A stretch of DNA of 64,000 nt from Branchiostoma floridae (taxonomy: Eukaryota; Chordata; Leptocardii; Amphioxiformes; Branchiostomatidae), in contig NC_049993.1 of the NCBI RefSeq assembly GCF_000003815.2, positions 310,001 to 374,000 of the forward strand. Reading direction: 5' to 3'. Shown here piece after piece: positions 37,746 to 50,199 of the stretch. The notes beneath the pieces are model-generated. The model had not been told where the DNA came from, ran no database searches, and saw nothing but the letters and a program-made list of their open reading frames with translations. A program made the translations under genes and the position numbers. Position 1 is the first letter of the stretch. Each line of letters starts with the position of its first letter.

Positions 37746-37916
37746 CGTGGAATTTCCCTGCCAATTAAATGTCCAATTTAGTTGGCTGGCAAGCTTACAC
37801 AAACCACTTACAAAATTAATCATTGTGCTCATTACACAAAATTGTGATCATAACAAATATAGGACCATTCTAAAGGAAATATGAAAGCTTTTTAACCATG
37901 TAATATGCAATGCTTA

Positions 37917-38289
37917 GGCCACACCAATTTAATTTGTTGCTTCTTTTTTCAGAAAAATATTGGGGTGGTTGGTCGGAAAAAAATTGCAAAAAGTCTGGGG
38001 TGAACTTATATAACAAAAAAAAATAAGGTTAGTAGTCAAGTTTTCAGCTTTTCATGGCATGATTTATCCAATGAATCTCTTCCTTTGATTTGATACCACT
38101 GTTCTGATCATGTGACTCCAAAGAAGCTCTCTGATTGGTTTATCAGCAGTATGTGCCCCTGGAATGTTTTTTTTTACAGGTCTGCAATAGCAAACCCGGT
38201 ATTATTTTTCTTGGGACAAATTTTTTGTTCTGAATCGTAAAAAAATGGGTCGGGAAACCCAAGAAGCAACAAATTAAATTGGTGTGGCC
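37917..38289. mobile_element. PIF/Harbinger-like MITE (GGCCACACC family)
   Basis: 373 bp, ends GGCCACACCAATTTAATTTG / CAAATTAAATTGGTGTGGCC (20 of 20), target duplication TTA on both sides (37914-37916 and 38290-38292). Confidence 0.85.
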
Positions 38290-38660
38290 TTATCATTAAA
38301 AATGAAAAATCTGGGGACATTTCTGCACTTTTTGTGTGACCTGCTCTGGTGTTCAACCCCATCAATGTATGATAATAGCAAGCTGTATTATAAAGGGCAT
38401 TAGATAAGCTTTCTAATGATAAATGATACAGCACTCTAGATAAGATTGATCAAATTTATGTTTCCAATTTTTTTTGTGTTGAGTATATAGCTTTTCCTAT
38501 TCTGCCTATTCAGGAGTGGTATATCAGTTTTTGTAGATTTGTGCTTTGAACCAAGGAAGGAAGTGACTGTTTAGAAAGAGCCCAGCCTGGAGTCTGTGTA
38601 GATCTACCAGTCGCCTGTTACAGATTAATACTAATTAGGAACTTATGTTACAATTTTGAA
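38290..38660. other. Intergenic, nothing recognised
   Basis: AT-rich sequence with an isolated AGCCTGGAGTC word at about 38584, possibly a decayed foldback end. Confidence 0.4.
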
Positions 38661-38661
38661 A

Positions 38662-38895
38662 TTTATATCCGTATACAAAATAAAGCACTTACCAGCAAGC
38701 TTTCGATCAGTCCTCTGATCCTCCAAGTTGAAATGACCCAACACCTAAGTCACACATCTGGAATGGAAGTGTGACGTCAGCAAAGGGTCAAAGGTGCTTG
38801 GCAGTCGGTATCGGCCCCCGTCTCGGTTAAGGGGAGGTTGGTGGGCTCTGATGTAAGCTTGTTGGTAAGCGCTTTATTTTGTGTACGGATATAAA
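38662..38895 (-). mobile_element. Penelope-like fragment flanked by inverted arms
   Basis: Minus strand reads AYIRAHQPPLNRDGGRYRLP, the GIY-YIG C-terminal signature. Arms of about 41 bp (38662-38702 and 38855-38895: TTTATATCCGTATACAAAAT start) are inverted, so only about 190 bp of element remains between them. Confidence 0.75.
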
Positions 38896-39483
38896 GTTTA
38901 GAATTGAGACATAATGTTGACTACCATCACAGATGAACTTACATTCAACTAATTAGGAACATTAGCATGTAGCTCTTTCAGGGTTAGCAGAGAAGTACAC
39001 AATCATTGACTTTTAATATATTCCTGTATAATTCAGGAATGATTGGGACAAGTAGATGAATTCTTTGACTTTCATGATGTGATGAACATACATGTACATG
39101 TTCAAATCTTACTTGTTGACTTTTACATACTGTATGGTTTACTACATTATACATGTAGATTTCTGTGAGTACACTTGACATCCTAGCTATACATTCTTTT
39201 ACTCCTTTATTGTAATGGATTTGGCCTCAGAAGACTAGGTGTCAGGAGTCTAGGCTGTGGAGTACAAGCACAAAATTGATGCACGAGTCATACTGGTCTA
39301 CGTGTATGTGGAGAGAAACTAACAATGTCGTATCAAATGATACCATTTAGACACTTAAATATAAGAGGAGCACCCCATGTCAACAGACTTTAAGTTTGTG
39401 ACTTCCACAAGTCCTGTCCAGTACATATCCCAGCTCTCTGTACATAATCCAATCAACAACGTTAAATTTAGTCTTAGTCACTA
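38896..39483. other. Intergenic, nothing recognised
   Basis: No open frame with support and no defined repeat ends. Confidence 0.4.
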
Positions 39484-39845
39484 TGGGTCAAAGTTTTAAA
39501 TCAAAATTATTGTATTCCCCAAATTTTCAACCATTCAACTTTATCAAGGTATGAGCAATCTGCTGCCTCTGTGACATCACATTATGCAGATAGACTTTAT
39601 TGCAAGAGGAATAACTGAAGCCATCTACTTGAGGGCTTTCCAACCCTCAACAGAGATGGGGCAGCCATAGACTCTGCAACCCATGATCCTCTGCTCACCG
39701 GGTCTGTCTGCATAATGTAACACCATACAGTCATTGACAAAGACAGGAGTTGGGCAGTTGAAAATCCTTTTACTTCACTTAGGTTAAAGTTGAAGGAGGT
39801 CAGGAAATTTTCAGAATAGCTCAAGAAATTACAAATTTGACCCAT
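39484..39845 (+). mobile_element. Penelope-like fragment, plus strand
   Basis: 39592-39700 gives ARGITEAIYLRAFQPS in one frame and PTLNRDGAAIDSATHDPLLT in another, the GIY-YIG end broken by a frameshift. Weak inverted flanks GGGTCAAA (39485) / TTTGACCC (39836) repeat the arrangement of the two copies above. Confidence 0.65.
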
Positions 39846-40852
39846 CATTGGAAAAAGGTTAAACTCTGAAGCTGAGTTGTTTAGCATTGAGTATTGTGCT
39901 AGTTTGACATGTTCTGTGGATTGGATGAGCTGCATCTATATGGATGTGGAGGTAATTACCAATGTAGAATTAAATGTGATTGTACTTGCAACATGCATGC
40001 ATGATTTTGCCAACATAAGATTATCTGTGATCTATTTTTGACTCCATATATACAATTGTACTTGCATTGTCTTTCTATAACAAGCTTATTCAACCTATTT
40101 TAATGTTTGCTGTCTTCTGTGCCTGTAACTAAGTTTTGCTTTAGTGACTAGTGAATATTCTTAAGGTTTTCTTCCTTTGAGGTGTGCCAATGTTGGTCAT
40201 CATCACAGTAAATACAGAACTTATCATAATCCAATGAATGATACATACTTAGATGTTATGATAATGTAAATGTTGTACTAGATCATATGTACAGCTGTGT
40301 AAGGGACATCCAGTTGAAGTTGACCATAACGGGGAAGGGGTTGTAATTTGAAAAGACAGTTGTGGGGGTAAAGTTATTTGTGATAGATTTAATGACCAAG
40401 AAAGTTGACACATTACATAGTAGATTATGGTTCTTCTGTCGATTCGACAGATGATAATCGACAGATGAGCAGGCAGACAGGCATTTTCCCTTACCTGCAC
40501 ATGACTTTTTATGGTGAAGGAGGGGTGTGCAATTCCTTCTCCACCCTCTCGTCTACTGGAGCACTAAGTCTCACAGGGACAGAACTGTATGACACGTGTG
40601 AGACGGCTTCAGCAGATACAGCTTTGTTGTTCGGAGTATCTGTCTCCTAGGAGGATTCCGACCAAGGATGTAAGGGGTTCCTCCTACCATAGTAGATTAC
40701 AAGGTATGTGTAGATATGTGCAGAAACCCCTGGAGACATGACAGTAGGAGATCAAGTGTGATGAAACTTCACATCTGGACCTGCACGTGCTAGTTGTTAA
40801 ATTTTAGTGATGTCCTTAATGTCACTGGGTTGGAAATACTTGACTGCCCATC
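39846..40852. other. Intergenic, nothing recognised
   Basis: About 1 kb without supported genes or clear element ends. Confidence 0.4.
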
Positions 40853-40999
40853 TCACCTCACCGGTCCCATAGCCTCACCGGCCGTAGGGGCAGCAATGCC
40901 ATCAACGTAAGTTTTCCATCTTCTATCTTCAGCCAGGGTTTCTAGCTGATGTACTGTTTGTCCCGACCATTCTTTCAGGTCACTAGCCCAGGTGCAGTC
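40853..40999 (-). pseudogene. Non-LTR retrotransposon ORF2 C-terminus
   Basis: Minus-strand frame reads WASDLKEWSGQTVHQLETLA then EDRRWKTYVDG and ends at TGA (40853-40855). D..EW....... A.DR..W is the usual end of many invertebrate LINE ORF2 proteins. Confidence 0.55.
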
Positions 41000-41397
41000 A
41001 TATTTTGTTTGGCACAACCATGCAGCTCACAAAACATCCAGTTTGTTCAGGGTTGCCCCTGATCACACATATATTCAGCTCCGTTCTGATCACTGGTTGT
41101 AACACTCGATGATGTTTGTTTAGAAGTGTAACACTCAAACCCACCCTCTTAAACAACCAGAAAGTATTCCATTGCAGCCAGTAACATTTTACAGATTGTA
41201 GGTGGGCCACAATCATTGATTATATGGATGACGTTCGCTGGAACCGCAAAAGTGATGCGAGCTTGCAAATAAAAGATTTTGGCCAATAGAAAGTTTCCAT
41301 CATATTGAAATCTAAGTGTTAAGGAAGGTTCAACAAATGACTAAACACAGATTATTGAATACCGAACAACAGATCTTCATTTTTGTTCTTTCAATTG

Positions 41398-41480
41398 TAC
41401 GAGGGTGAGTCAGAAAGTAATGCAGGTGGTTTTATAACAGATTCATTTTTTAATCGAATGAGTGGAAACTTGGCACAAAG
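41398..41480. repeat. mariner-like left end, truncated
   Basis: CGAGGGTGAGTCAGAAAGTA and about 80 bp after it match the left end of 30355-30991. No right end is found before the next element. Confidence 0.5.
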
Positions 41481-41753
41481 GTACAATGTAGAGCTAGAGG
41501 CGTATATCCTCATGAGATTAAAATATCTAAATTTCTTGTTTATTATCATATGAGTGACTGAGCTGATTTCAAGTTGAACACACCCTAGGATTCCCATCAG
41601 AAGTAAAGTGAGGTCCAATTAACGTACAATTTAGAATTTCCCTAAACTTTTGCCATTGTAGAAGACAGCCTACACATGTAATAAGCTGCATCTTTCCATA
41701 AGCCATATGTTTATTTTCAACTCTGAAATCCAAGCAGATCTTTTTTTTCGTTA

Positions 41754-42816
41754 GGCCATGTTGATTTGATTATATGGATGACATCCGCGCTCGCACCAAT
41801 TTTCGGCCGTTTCCAAAAAAAAAAGTTTTCGACCATACAATAAATTGTGCAAAGCAGCTGTAAAATGAGCACAGATATTCCGTAGATTGAAAAAAAAGTA
41901 TCAGAAAACAGATAACTAATGCCAAAGAATGCCAAAATAAAACTAAAGTCAAAGAATAAGATGTGAAAGGACAGAAAGAAAAGAAATATGTTGTTGGTAG
42001 GGGGATGTACCAGTACAGAAATTAAGGTCCAGAGTATCATTTCTAATTCTGGACCTGAACCTGGACCTGATTGTCTGTGGAAACTTGAGAACTGGCAATA
42101 CTAAAAACAATGGTAATTGGTCAATTTTGCTACAAAGGAATCTGTTTGGTGGATTATTGGACTCCCAGTGGCATTTTAAAATCCCATCTCCATGTAATAA
42201 AGACTAACTCACTGGCTCTGTACCTTTACCCTGGTGGCCATCCGGGATCGGGCAGCTAGGACCTACCCTTTTGAAAGGGTAGCGATAACTCCTTCGGGCT
42301 TAAACTCCCCCGGAGTGCTAATGTGAGATTGTCGGGCTGACTGCCTTGGCTCCCCGAACAAAACTTGCTAACAAACCTCGCTAGCTACCCGGTCCTGTCT
42401 GGCTCCCAGGGTACTGTACCTTTGACTATAGAAACTTGGTACAATTGACTATAAACTCTACTTGACTTCCTCTTGTTGTCTTCTTGGCCCCCGGTAAGAC
42501 CCCACATGCCTGTCGACATAGTGTGTCCATTTTGTAATTGGCGAAACCTGTTCCTCTGATTTTTTTTTCAGGTCTTTTTTTTTATTGGTCCAAGAAGAAA
42601 AAAATGTTTTGCACCCGTATGATGTACTGGTCCCTACACCTAACTGTTGGTATACCATACTATGTGTGTTTAGTCCTATGTTCAACCTTCCTGGCCACTT
42701 TGATTTCATACTGAAGGCAACTTTTTTTTTTGGCCAAACTTTTTCTTTATTCGCTCGCTCGCATCAGTTTTGGAGTTCCCAGAGGATGTCATCCATATAA
42801 TCAAATCAACATGGCC
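41754..42816. mobile_element. PIF/Harbinger-like element with nested insertion
   Basis: Ends GGCCATGTTGATTTGATTAT / ATAATCAAATCAACATGGCC are perfect, and the inverted repeat continues through ATGGATGACATC. Target duplication TTA at 41751-41753 and 42817-42819. Total 1,063 bp, including the separate insertion at 42228-42413. No transposase frame. Confidence 0.85.
42228..42413. mobile_element. CCCTGG-ended MITE nested in a Harbinger-like element
   Basis: 186 bp between direct repeats CTGTACCTTT (42218-42227 and 42414-42423). Ends ACCCTGGTGGCC / GGCTCCCAGGGT. The inner inverted word is CTACCCTTTTGAAAGGGTAG. Confidence 0.8.
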
Positions 42817-43490
42817 TTACTGGTGTAGAGTGAGGTACACGCGGTCGTCAGGGTCATGAAATTTGCGGTGTTATGATGAAAAGTTTCTCTAGCCTACTTT
42901 TCCATTAACTATCATCACAATCCACTCATACATATATGTTATACTGAGCTCAAATATACCTTAACAAAGACACCCAAAATAAACCTTCCTTTTTCGTGGA
43001 GGTAAAACGAAGTCATCATCATCATAATGTAATCAGGAGGTAGGGACTGGGACGACCTGAAATGATGTTGTACAAAACCTTAGTCTGGATTTGGACAACT
43101 ACGCTTATGGGAGATTTTGCACTCTGGCAAATCCATCGATGAGAGTCGAGCTATTATTATTATTAAACTGGTGTCAAGGGCGGTGCGATATAACGTTACT
43201 GCTGCTAAAACTGAAATGCTAAGATGTGGAATACTCGGTTTCTGCATCACCTCTACACAGTCCCCGCTCTCGATGCGTTCATACTATTCACACACACACA
43301 TGTGAAACACCAGCACAAGTGTTAGAATGGGCTCAAGTGCGTGGACACGGTGACTCGGGCTTAAGTCATATATGCCTGGCAGGCAGCGACGCCCAGGGTT
43401 GGACCCCAGTCCTGCGATACGCGTTACCTTTGATGTCCCGCAGGGATTACGGACACTCGAGGGGGCGTGGACACTACAGGGGATAGGTAA
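42817..43490. other. Intergenic, nothing recognised
   Basis: Contains short CATCAT and CACA runs only. Confidence 0.4.
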
Positions 43491-43656
43491 TAGTTACCCC
43501 ATGGGCGGGGCGAGGTTTCTGTGTATATCGCCAGGCCCGCCCACCGAGGGGTTTCTAGTCTCCCCGAGGGCGAAGCCCGAGGGGAGACTAGAAATCCCCG
43601 AGGTGTCGGGCCTGGCGATATACACAGAAAACGAGCCCAAGGCCATGGGGTAACTA
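43491..43656. repeat. 166-bp long hairpin element
   Basis: Outer arms TAGTTACCCCATGG / CCATGGGGTAACTA (14 of 14); middle arms of 24 bp, identical (43516-43539 and 43607-43630, starting TTTCTGTGTATATCGCCAGG); inner arms around TTTCTAGTCTCCCC / GGGGAGACTAGAAA with a GAA loop. A near-complete foldback, GC-rich against AT-rich flanks. No clear target duplication. Confidence 0.9.
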
Positions 43657-44185
43657 ACTTAGCCCATGGCATACTTCCCCGAAGCTTTTCTAGTTCATCA
43701 GCTTTACAAAATGTTACTTTATTTTGTCCTAAAAGTCCACAATCTTTCTTGTTATTGCTTGAAAAGCTGTGACAGAGTGTCAGGCTGTAACAACACGCGG
43801 TCATTAATCTTGTCAAGACCTTCCTGGGGAAGATGCCTGGACAGACAGAAAGTCTGCTCATATTCCTCTGGGCAATTAGAAGTCAAGCATAGGATTGGTC
43901 AGTTATCACATGACACTATTCTGGTCCCAGAAGATGGTCTCAAAGGTAAGCGAGGATTGGTCAGAACGGGTCACATGCGTATATCACTCCTAGTTTTGAG
44001 GCAGATATCACCCCTGTTTTCTTGATAACACCATAGTTTTTCCCTCATTTGCATGAAATAGCAGCACACTTTTTTTCGTAGCACCATACTATGTGGATAT
44101 ATCAACAGAAAAAGGGGGCTCCTCATTGGCTGAGGGGAAGTAGCCATGGGCTAATATGTGGATATCAGAGGGGGTAGGAACACTA

Positions 44186-44429
44186 CTAGCCTGGGTACCA
44201 TTCTCCGCCGTCGGCTTTGGGGAGCTTTACCCGGCACCGACCTGCTTCTGTCAGCCTGTCTGATTAGCTGCCCTTTGAGATTTCGCCGATAGAGATTGTA
44301 GCCGGCCTTTTGAGTTTACCCCGCTAAATTAATCTAACCCCGTAAGAACTCCCCCAGCCTGTACCAATTAACTGTACGGGCGGTCACCCCTACACCGCCG
44401 AGCGCCTCGATGGTATGGTTCCCAGGCTA
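44186..44429. mobile_element. hAT-like MITE with TAGCCTGG ends
   Basis: 244 bp, ends CTAGCCTGGGTACCATTC / GGTATGGTTCCCAGGCTA, flanked by GAACACTA and GAAAACTA (7 of 8). It shares its terminal eight bases with 36583-36701. Confidence 0.75.
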
Positions 44430-44474
44430 GAAAACTACAGAAATGACGAACACTTCTGTGGGTACGTATTCTAA

Positions 44475-46622
44475 CATGCCCGTAGCCAGGGGGTACGAAA
44501 CACACACACACACACTCGAAGGTCCGCTTTTACACGCTAATACAAAAATTCCATTCAATTCAAGCGAGTCTATAAGCAAAATTTGTCCCAGAAATGGCAG
44601 GGTCCAGGTTTCAAAATTTCCCGGACCTCCTTTGCGACGGCTCGCGCCTTGGGGGCCGGACATGATGTGGCGGGAGCTTCGCCCTCAAAAACCTTTCTCA
44701 TTAATAAAAAGTTAAGAAGTTAGCTTAGTTCAACAGCAAAATTTGCCCGACTTAGAATGCAGCAAATTTCAGAGGGTCCAGATTAAAGATTTCCCCGACC
44801 TCCCTTGCGACGGCTCACGCCTCCGGCTCCTAACATAAAATATGTTAGGAATAGGATGGGGGCCGTCGACGTCAAAAGTATTTTTCTCTAATAGAAAAGT
44901 CATTAGATTGAGCTTAGTCTGGCAACAAAATTGTCCCTCAAAATACGGGAAAGGGCTTTTCAGAGGGTACGGATTTCAAAATTTCCCCGGACCTCCAGTG
45001 CGACGCCTCGCGTAACATGGTGAAACTAGAGTTCCACGAACACATACCTTTGCCAAATAAACCAGGTTTGTTATGTAGAATGGTGTCTGTAGACATAAAT
45101 GTGTTGCTCATTATATTTTATTTTATATGCCTGGAGTTGGTTCATAACATTTTGCCATTGCTTATACAAATTAGATCCCTATTTTCATACTATTTAATTG
45201 TATCAAGCATCACTTAAGCTGTCAGCATACCAAAAATCATGATGATCCTTTCAATCCCTTCTTGACTTATTATCTTTTAAAGTAGGAAACTAAACCGCCT
45301 CCTGCAGTTCAAGAAAAGATGTTAGCGGACCCAAACATACACCTCTTACTCTCAGCCATCTTTCTCAGTTACATATGTGACAAGTTTAAAAGTCCTATCA
45401 CGGAATACAGTGGATTTATCAACTTTCCTCATTAATTATGCAAATTAGCTGTTAATTTGCATAACTAGTATCTCATTATGTAAGGTTTTACTTAGGCTAT
45501 CTACATACCAAAAATCATGACGATCCGTCAACATGTTCATATTTTTTATTAATTATGCAAATGAGATCATCATCTGCATAATTAATATGTATTGATATTT
45601 CTGTCTTTCTCAGCTACACATGTGACAAGTTTGAAAGTCCTATAATGCAATGCAGTGGATTTACACATTTTCCTCATTAATTATGCAAATTAACCGTCGA
45701 TTTGCATAATTAGAATTCCATCATGTAAGTCTTCCCTTTGGCTATCTACATACCAAATCATGACGATCCGTCAACGCGTTTATATTTTCTCATTAATAAT
45801 GCAAATGAGGCCGTTATTTGCATAATTAACATGCATTGATATTTCTCTCTTTCTCATCTATATATGTGACAAGTTTGAAAGTCCTATCATGAAATGCAGT
45901 GGATTTATAAACTTTCCTCATTAGTTATGCAAATTAGTTGCTGATTTGCATGATTAGTATTCCATTATGTACATTGTTACTTGGGCTATCTACATACCAA
46001 AAATCATGACGATCCATCAACATGTTCTCGAGTCATTCTCGTCCAAAGTTTGAAAGGAAATCGGCGACTGCAGTTCCAAACAAGCCGCTAGGAGGTCCAA
46101 ACGTACAACACTTACTCTCTGCTCCAGGTGCTATCTACCACTCAAAAATAATAACCACGGCATGTCCAGAAGACGAGCTATCCAAAATTGAGTTTCTGCT
46201 GCAATACCTTAGCAAGCCGCTAGGGGGCCCATTAACGAACTTGAACTTCGTTTTCCCGACCCCGACCCACCTACCAAATATTATCGGGATCCATGCAAGG
46301 CTTCTTGAGTTATGCTGTTAACACACACACACACAGACAGACTCACAAGCCCAAAACGTAACCTTAGCCATTCTGGCAAAGGTAAATATGTTTGGGGGTG
46401 TGTGTGTGTGTGTGAGGGGGGTGGGGGGTGGAGTCGCCCTTGAAGACCGGCGAAAACCTAGTGTATCTTTAATAGAAATGCCGTTAAACTTGGCTTAGTC
46501 TTCCAGCAAATTTTGCCTGTCAAAATGCAGGAAATAGCTTTTCAGAGCCCCTAGGCCTAGGCAGCTCGCGCCAGCGCCGCTCGATGAGCCAACCCAACCA
46601 AAATCCTGGCTACGGGCATGTA
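44475..46622. repeat. Composite repeat with CCCGTAGCCAGG ends
   Basis: Inverted ends ACATGCCCGTAGCCAGG / CCTGGCTACGGGCATGT, 2.15 kb apart. The interior has about 190-bp degenerate tandem units near 44520, 44710, 44890 and 46440 (CAAAATTTCCCCGGACCTCC, GCGACGGCTCGCGCC). The array is split at about 45015-46385 by a copy of the AT-rich dispersed family. Confidence 0.6.
45229..46385 (+). repeat. AT-rich dispersed family with internal 244-bp tandem units
   Basis: ACCAAAAATCATGACGATCC recurs at 45508, about 45752 and 45996, exactly 244 bp apart each time, with an older unit at 45229. The 3' end has a CACA run and the hairpin-like CCTTAGCCATTCTGGCAAAGG followed by TAA. It sits inside 44475-46622. 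Confidence 0.75.
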
Positions 46623-49178
46623 CAACAGGGTTTACCGACACTTTTGAGGGTACGAATATAATAGGGGTACGGACACCATGGTGGCTATATGGGGGTATGT
46701 CTATCTAACATAACATTTGTATCGAATTGAAAAATCTATAAACTGGATATAATTAACACAAATCATGTACAATAAATAAAGAAAACCACTCCATAATCCT
46801 TGTTTATTTGGCGAAGGTATGTGTTCGTGGAACTCTAGTTACTTTATGCGGTGTAAAGGTTTTTACTTGATTACCAAAGATAATCCAAACGACGTGTAGT
46901 TCTCATGTAGTTCTCTATTTCTTTTGTATCTCTCTAAGATGATTCAGTCCAACCGGGACCTATTTGACTCTACTCACGTAACGTTACAACATCCCGATGT
47001 TCTGAGATGATGAATTCGAAATATGCAAAGTTCGTTAAGTAGAAGCAGGCTTGAGGCGGTAACATAAGGTACCTGTCCCCAGCACATCGGGCAGGTCAGT
47101 TCTACACTCTCCACATGCAGAACATTGGACGGTGTTTACACGCTTAATCGTGGGCATTGCCGTCTTGTTTATCATACAGCACCTGTTTCAAAAAGCCCAA
47201 GAAAATTTCCTCTCACGCAGAAAACAAGGGATAGCTTTATGAGCAGCCAGTACGATTGCATGTAGCTGTTCTGAAGCACTTGGTTTACGGGTGCCGGCAA
47301 TCCGGGCGATCGCACAGTCTTATTATATTGTGGGCTGTTTCAGCCTGCTTCACTCCGATCGATGTGTACTTATACCTGTGCCGGCTGTGTTATTCCTCTG
47401 CGAGGGGGAACCCGGTTTAAACTTTAAACGCTGTGTCGTCTCTCATCCACAGACAGTCGGTATTGGTAACAGTATTCTAGAAAGAGGATTTATCTACAGA
47501 TAGCGCTAAGGAGCACTGCAAGCCGCTGATACCAACCGTACTATCAGCACCTACATACCCGGTATGACGTGGGGAGACCAGACGTACACATGTATCTAGT
47601 GTAGCCAGACAGCAGGCAGTCCGGATTGAGGTGAGCTCACTTCATCATTACATCGTGGAGCACAAAAGCGACTCTCCGATAATGAACCCCGATTTGATAG
47701 TGAGCTAATTGTTCAGGTTATAAATCATGATCGGTGTTGCATATTTCTTATCATGGAACTTGATAATTCTGCGTGTTTTGATGGTGATTAGGATATAGGG
47801 AGATGTAAGCAGCTAGCAGCTATGTTGCTGAACACCTTGAATATATCCGGCCTCCATCGCTGTTGAAGGATGATCGGGGAACTGTGGGAGGCAAGGGTGA
47901 TCGATGTATGTCTTAGCTAAAACTTTCAAGAATCGTAGCAGATTATACTATTGGCATTCTGTCTTAATCAGTCGTACAATGGTATAAGGATGGCCATTAG
48001 CCTAAACAGGGCCTTTTACTAGACGAAATTGAGAGCAACTGCTAATTTATGGAATTTACTTGCAGATAGTTGAAAAAGATTTACAACAATCGGCAGAGCC
48101 CCATATATTTCCACCTACCTTCATTGTGATATACTGACGTCCTTCATTGTAAATGCGAGCACGTATTTCCTTGGTGGGAAATCAGGGAAACTCCGCACGA
48201 TCACACCAAGGACAAGAATGGCCGGGTATATCGATCGTTCTTCTAGTTTATGTTAACTAAGTCACTTGCCGACGACCTGTAGTAGGAGATACGCCTGAAT
48301 AGGATTAAGTAACAAGCCCTGCCAGGCGCTATCTCATGCACTGTCGGGGATGACTAGCTATCTCCTGAATCAACACTTGGAACCCTGCCACTAGCAATCG
48401 GCTGCTGTTGCTTTCTGATCGCGGCAACATGTTTGTAGGGGTAGTGGGGACAAACCAGATTTGATTTTATTCAGGTTGCGACGAGAACAATACATTGTGG
48501 ACACCAGGCATCATTAGTCTTTATATCTTTGCTTCCACCCATCGTCAAGAATATGCTAGGGATATGTGACTAGGTAGGTCAGTCTTTAGCTATACCGGTT
48601 TGTTCTTTACATTACTCATACAGACGGCTGGCTTCTTTAGTCAACAAAGAAATATCAATAGTTGTAAAAGACTCAATACTCAATATGTCTCTTGATATCG
48701 ATGACATGTATGTCCATGGTACATATTGTTTATTGACATTGTATAGAATCCTGGCTTGTCAGGTCGAATGTAGCCACACTTTTATCAAAGCAGTGTTCCC
48801 GGGCTCACAGGCGGTAATGAAAATTCCGGGACATCGTGCTCGTATTTACATTATTTAAATATCATAAGTCATTTATCGTCTAACTGTCAATATGAACCAG
48901 TAAAGAGACCCTGATTGTATCGAACAGTTGTAGATAGTAATACTGTTGGTTATTGCAATGATAACATGATGGAATCGATGTTATCAGAGTAGCATAAGGA
49001 TGATGTATGATAGTAATTTGTTGCGGATACGACTTGGCGTGCATCCATGGATTTTCCCATCCACCAGGCACAGGTGGGAGGGGCGGATGTTCGATTTCAT
49101 TCGAAACTACATTGTCATGAGGCCCCTCTGGGTCTTGTTCCGCCTAACGAGTTCTTCGCATCATTGTATTTTCTGTAA
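46623..49178. other. Intergenic; possible non-coding first exon
   Basis: 47280-47630 is locally CpG-richer and ends in a fair donor (GATTGAG|GTGAGC at about 47632). It could be an untranslated first exon of a plus-strand gene beyond the window, but there is no partner exon. The rest is featureless. 46797-46840 carries the ATTTGG...GGTATGTG...GAACTCTAG end of the dispersed family. Confidence 0.2.
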
Positions 49179-49679
49179 GGCCACAGCAAGTACATTTTAT
49201 GGATGACATCATCTGCAGACTGCAAAAATAGCGAAAAAAACAAGATGGGTAAAAAATAACAAGATGACAAATTTTGAAAATAGACACCTTGAACGTTGTA
49301 ACAAGAATTGAAGTGACAAATTATGGCATCACAAGCAACAAAGCATTTATTCCTGTATTTAAAAAAATACACTAGTGTATGGACTAGTGTATGCACTAGT
49401 GTGGTAGACTGACATCACACTGTGTTGGCAACCATACTCATGGCTTCCATATTGGTGCCACTCTTACAACTATCCAGTAATTTTCACTTCTGCATCTACA
49501 GACAAGGCTACCTCTCTAGTGTTAATTCTACATGCAATTATCAGGTTACAGCACAGCCTATTTACACATTTTGGTCTATCTGACCACTCCTGAAGTAGAA
49601 AAAAATCATTTTTTTCCTGAAATCAGGCGAAAATTAATGAGCGCGCTGATGCCATCCATAAAATTTACATGCTGTGGCC
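49179..49679. mobile_element. PIF/Harbinger-like MITE (GGCCACAGCA family)
   Basis: 501 bp, ends GGCCACAGCAAGTACATTTT / AAATTTACATGCTGTGGCC, continuing through ATGGATGACATC. Target duplication TAA (49176-49178 and 49680-49682). The ATGGATGACATC block is shared with 41754-42816. Confidence 0.85.
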
Positions 49680-49911
49680 TAAAGTGTGATGCATGGCAGC
49701 CGAGCCGGCGAGGGGAGGGGATCAATGGTTTGTTGCCACGCGAGCGATTAGGAAATATACTCTTACCTTCCTAAAGTACTGCGGTTATGTCATCAACATC
49801 AGAGCAGCTTAGACATTCCATATCCACGCGGTTTCTCTCATATATCAAGGTAATTACTATATTCGTGGTGATTACATTGATTACATTTTCACTAGCACGT
49901 ACGTACGCGCA

Positions 49912-49917
<6 letters not shown>

Positions 49918-49992
<75 letters not shown>
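49918..49992. repeat. (TA)n(TG)n compound microsatellite
   Basis: TA run interrupted by one CA, then a TG run. Open frames across it are artefacts. Confidence 0.95.
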
Positions 49993-50199
49993 CAACGACA
50001 TAGTTCAAGAACGGCTGGATGTATGTTTTCATACTCCGTGTTTCAGTTGAGTGTGACAAGCACTGGAAATAATCATATTTTGGGCCACTGGCGGCTTCCC
50101 TTGGTACTGCAGCGGAAATTCCACTTTTCATTTCATTTCCGTGTCCTGAACAAGCTTTGCACAGGGTTTTCGGGCGTTAGATAGCTCTTGTGCTTGGGA

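Noticed and set aside
38662..38895. Hammerhead ribozyme suggested by GGACTGATCGAAAGC in the Penelope fragment
   Set aside because: The CTGANGA core and the spacing to GAAA are not met by eye; it needs a covariance search before being claimed.
43226..43861. Overlapping frames of 86 to 145 codons on both strands
   Set aside because: They arise from the 166-bp hairpin, which is symmetric and open in both directions; no splice or motif support.
49771..50131. Frames rich in His-Thr or Ile-Tyr
   Set aside because: They come from the TA/TG microsatellite.
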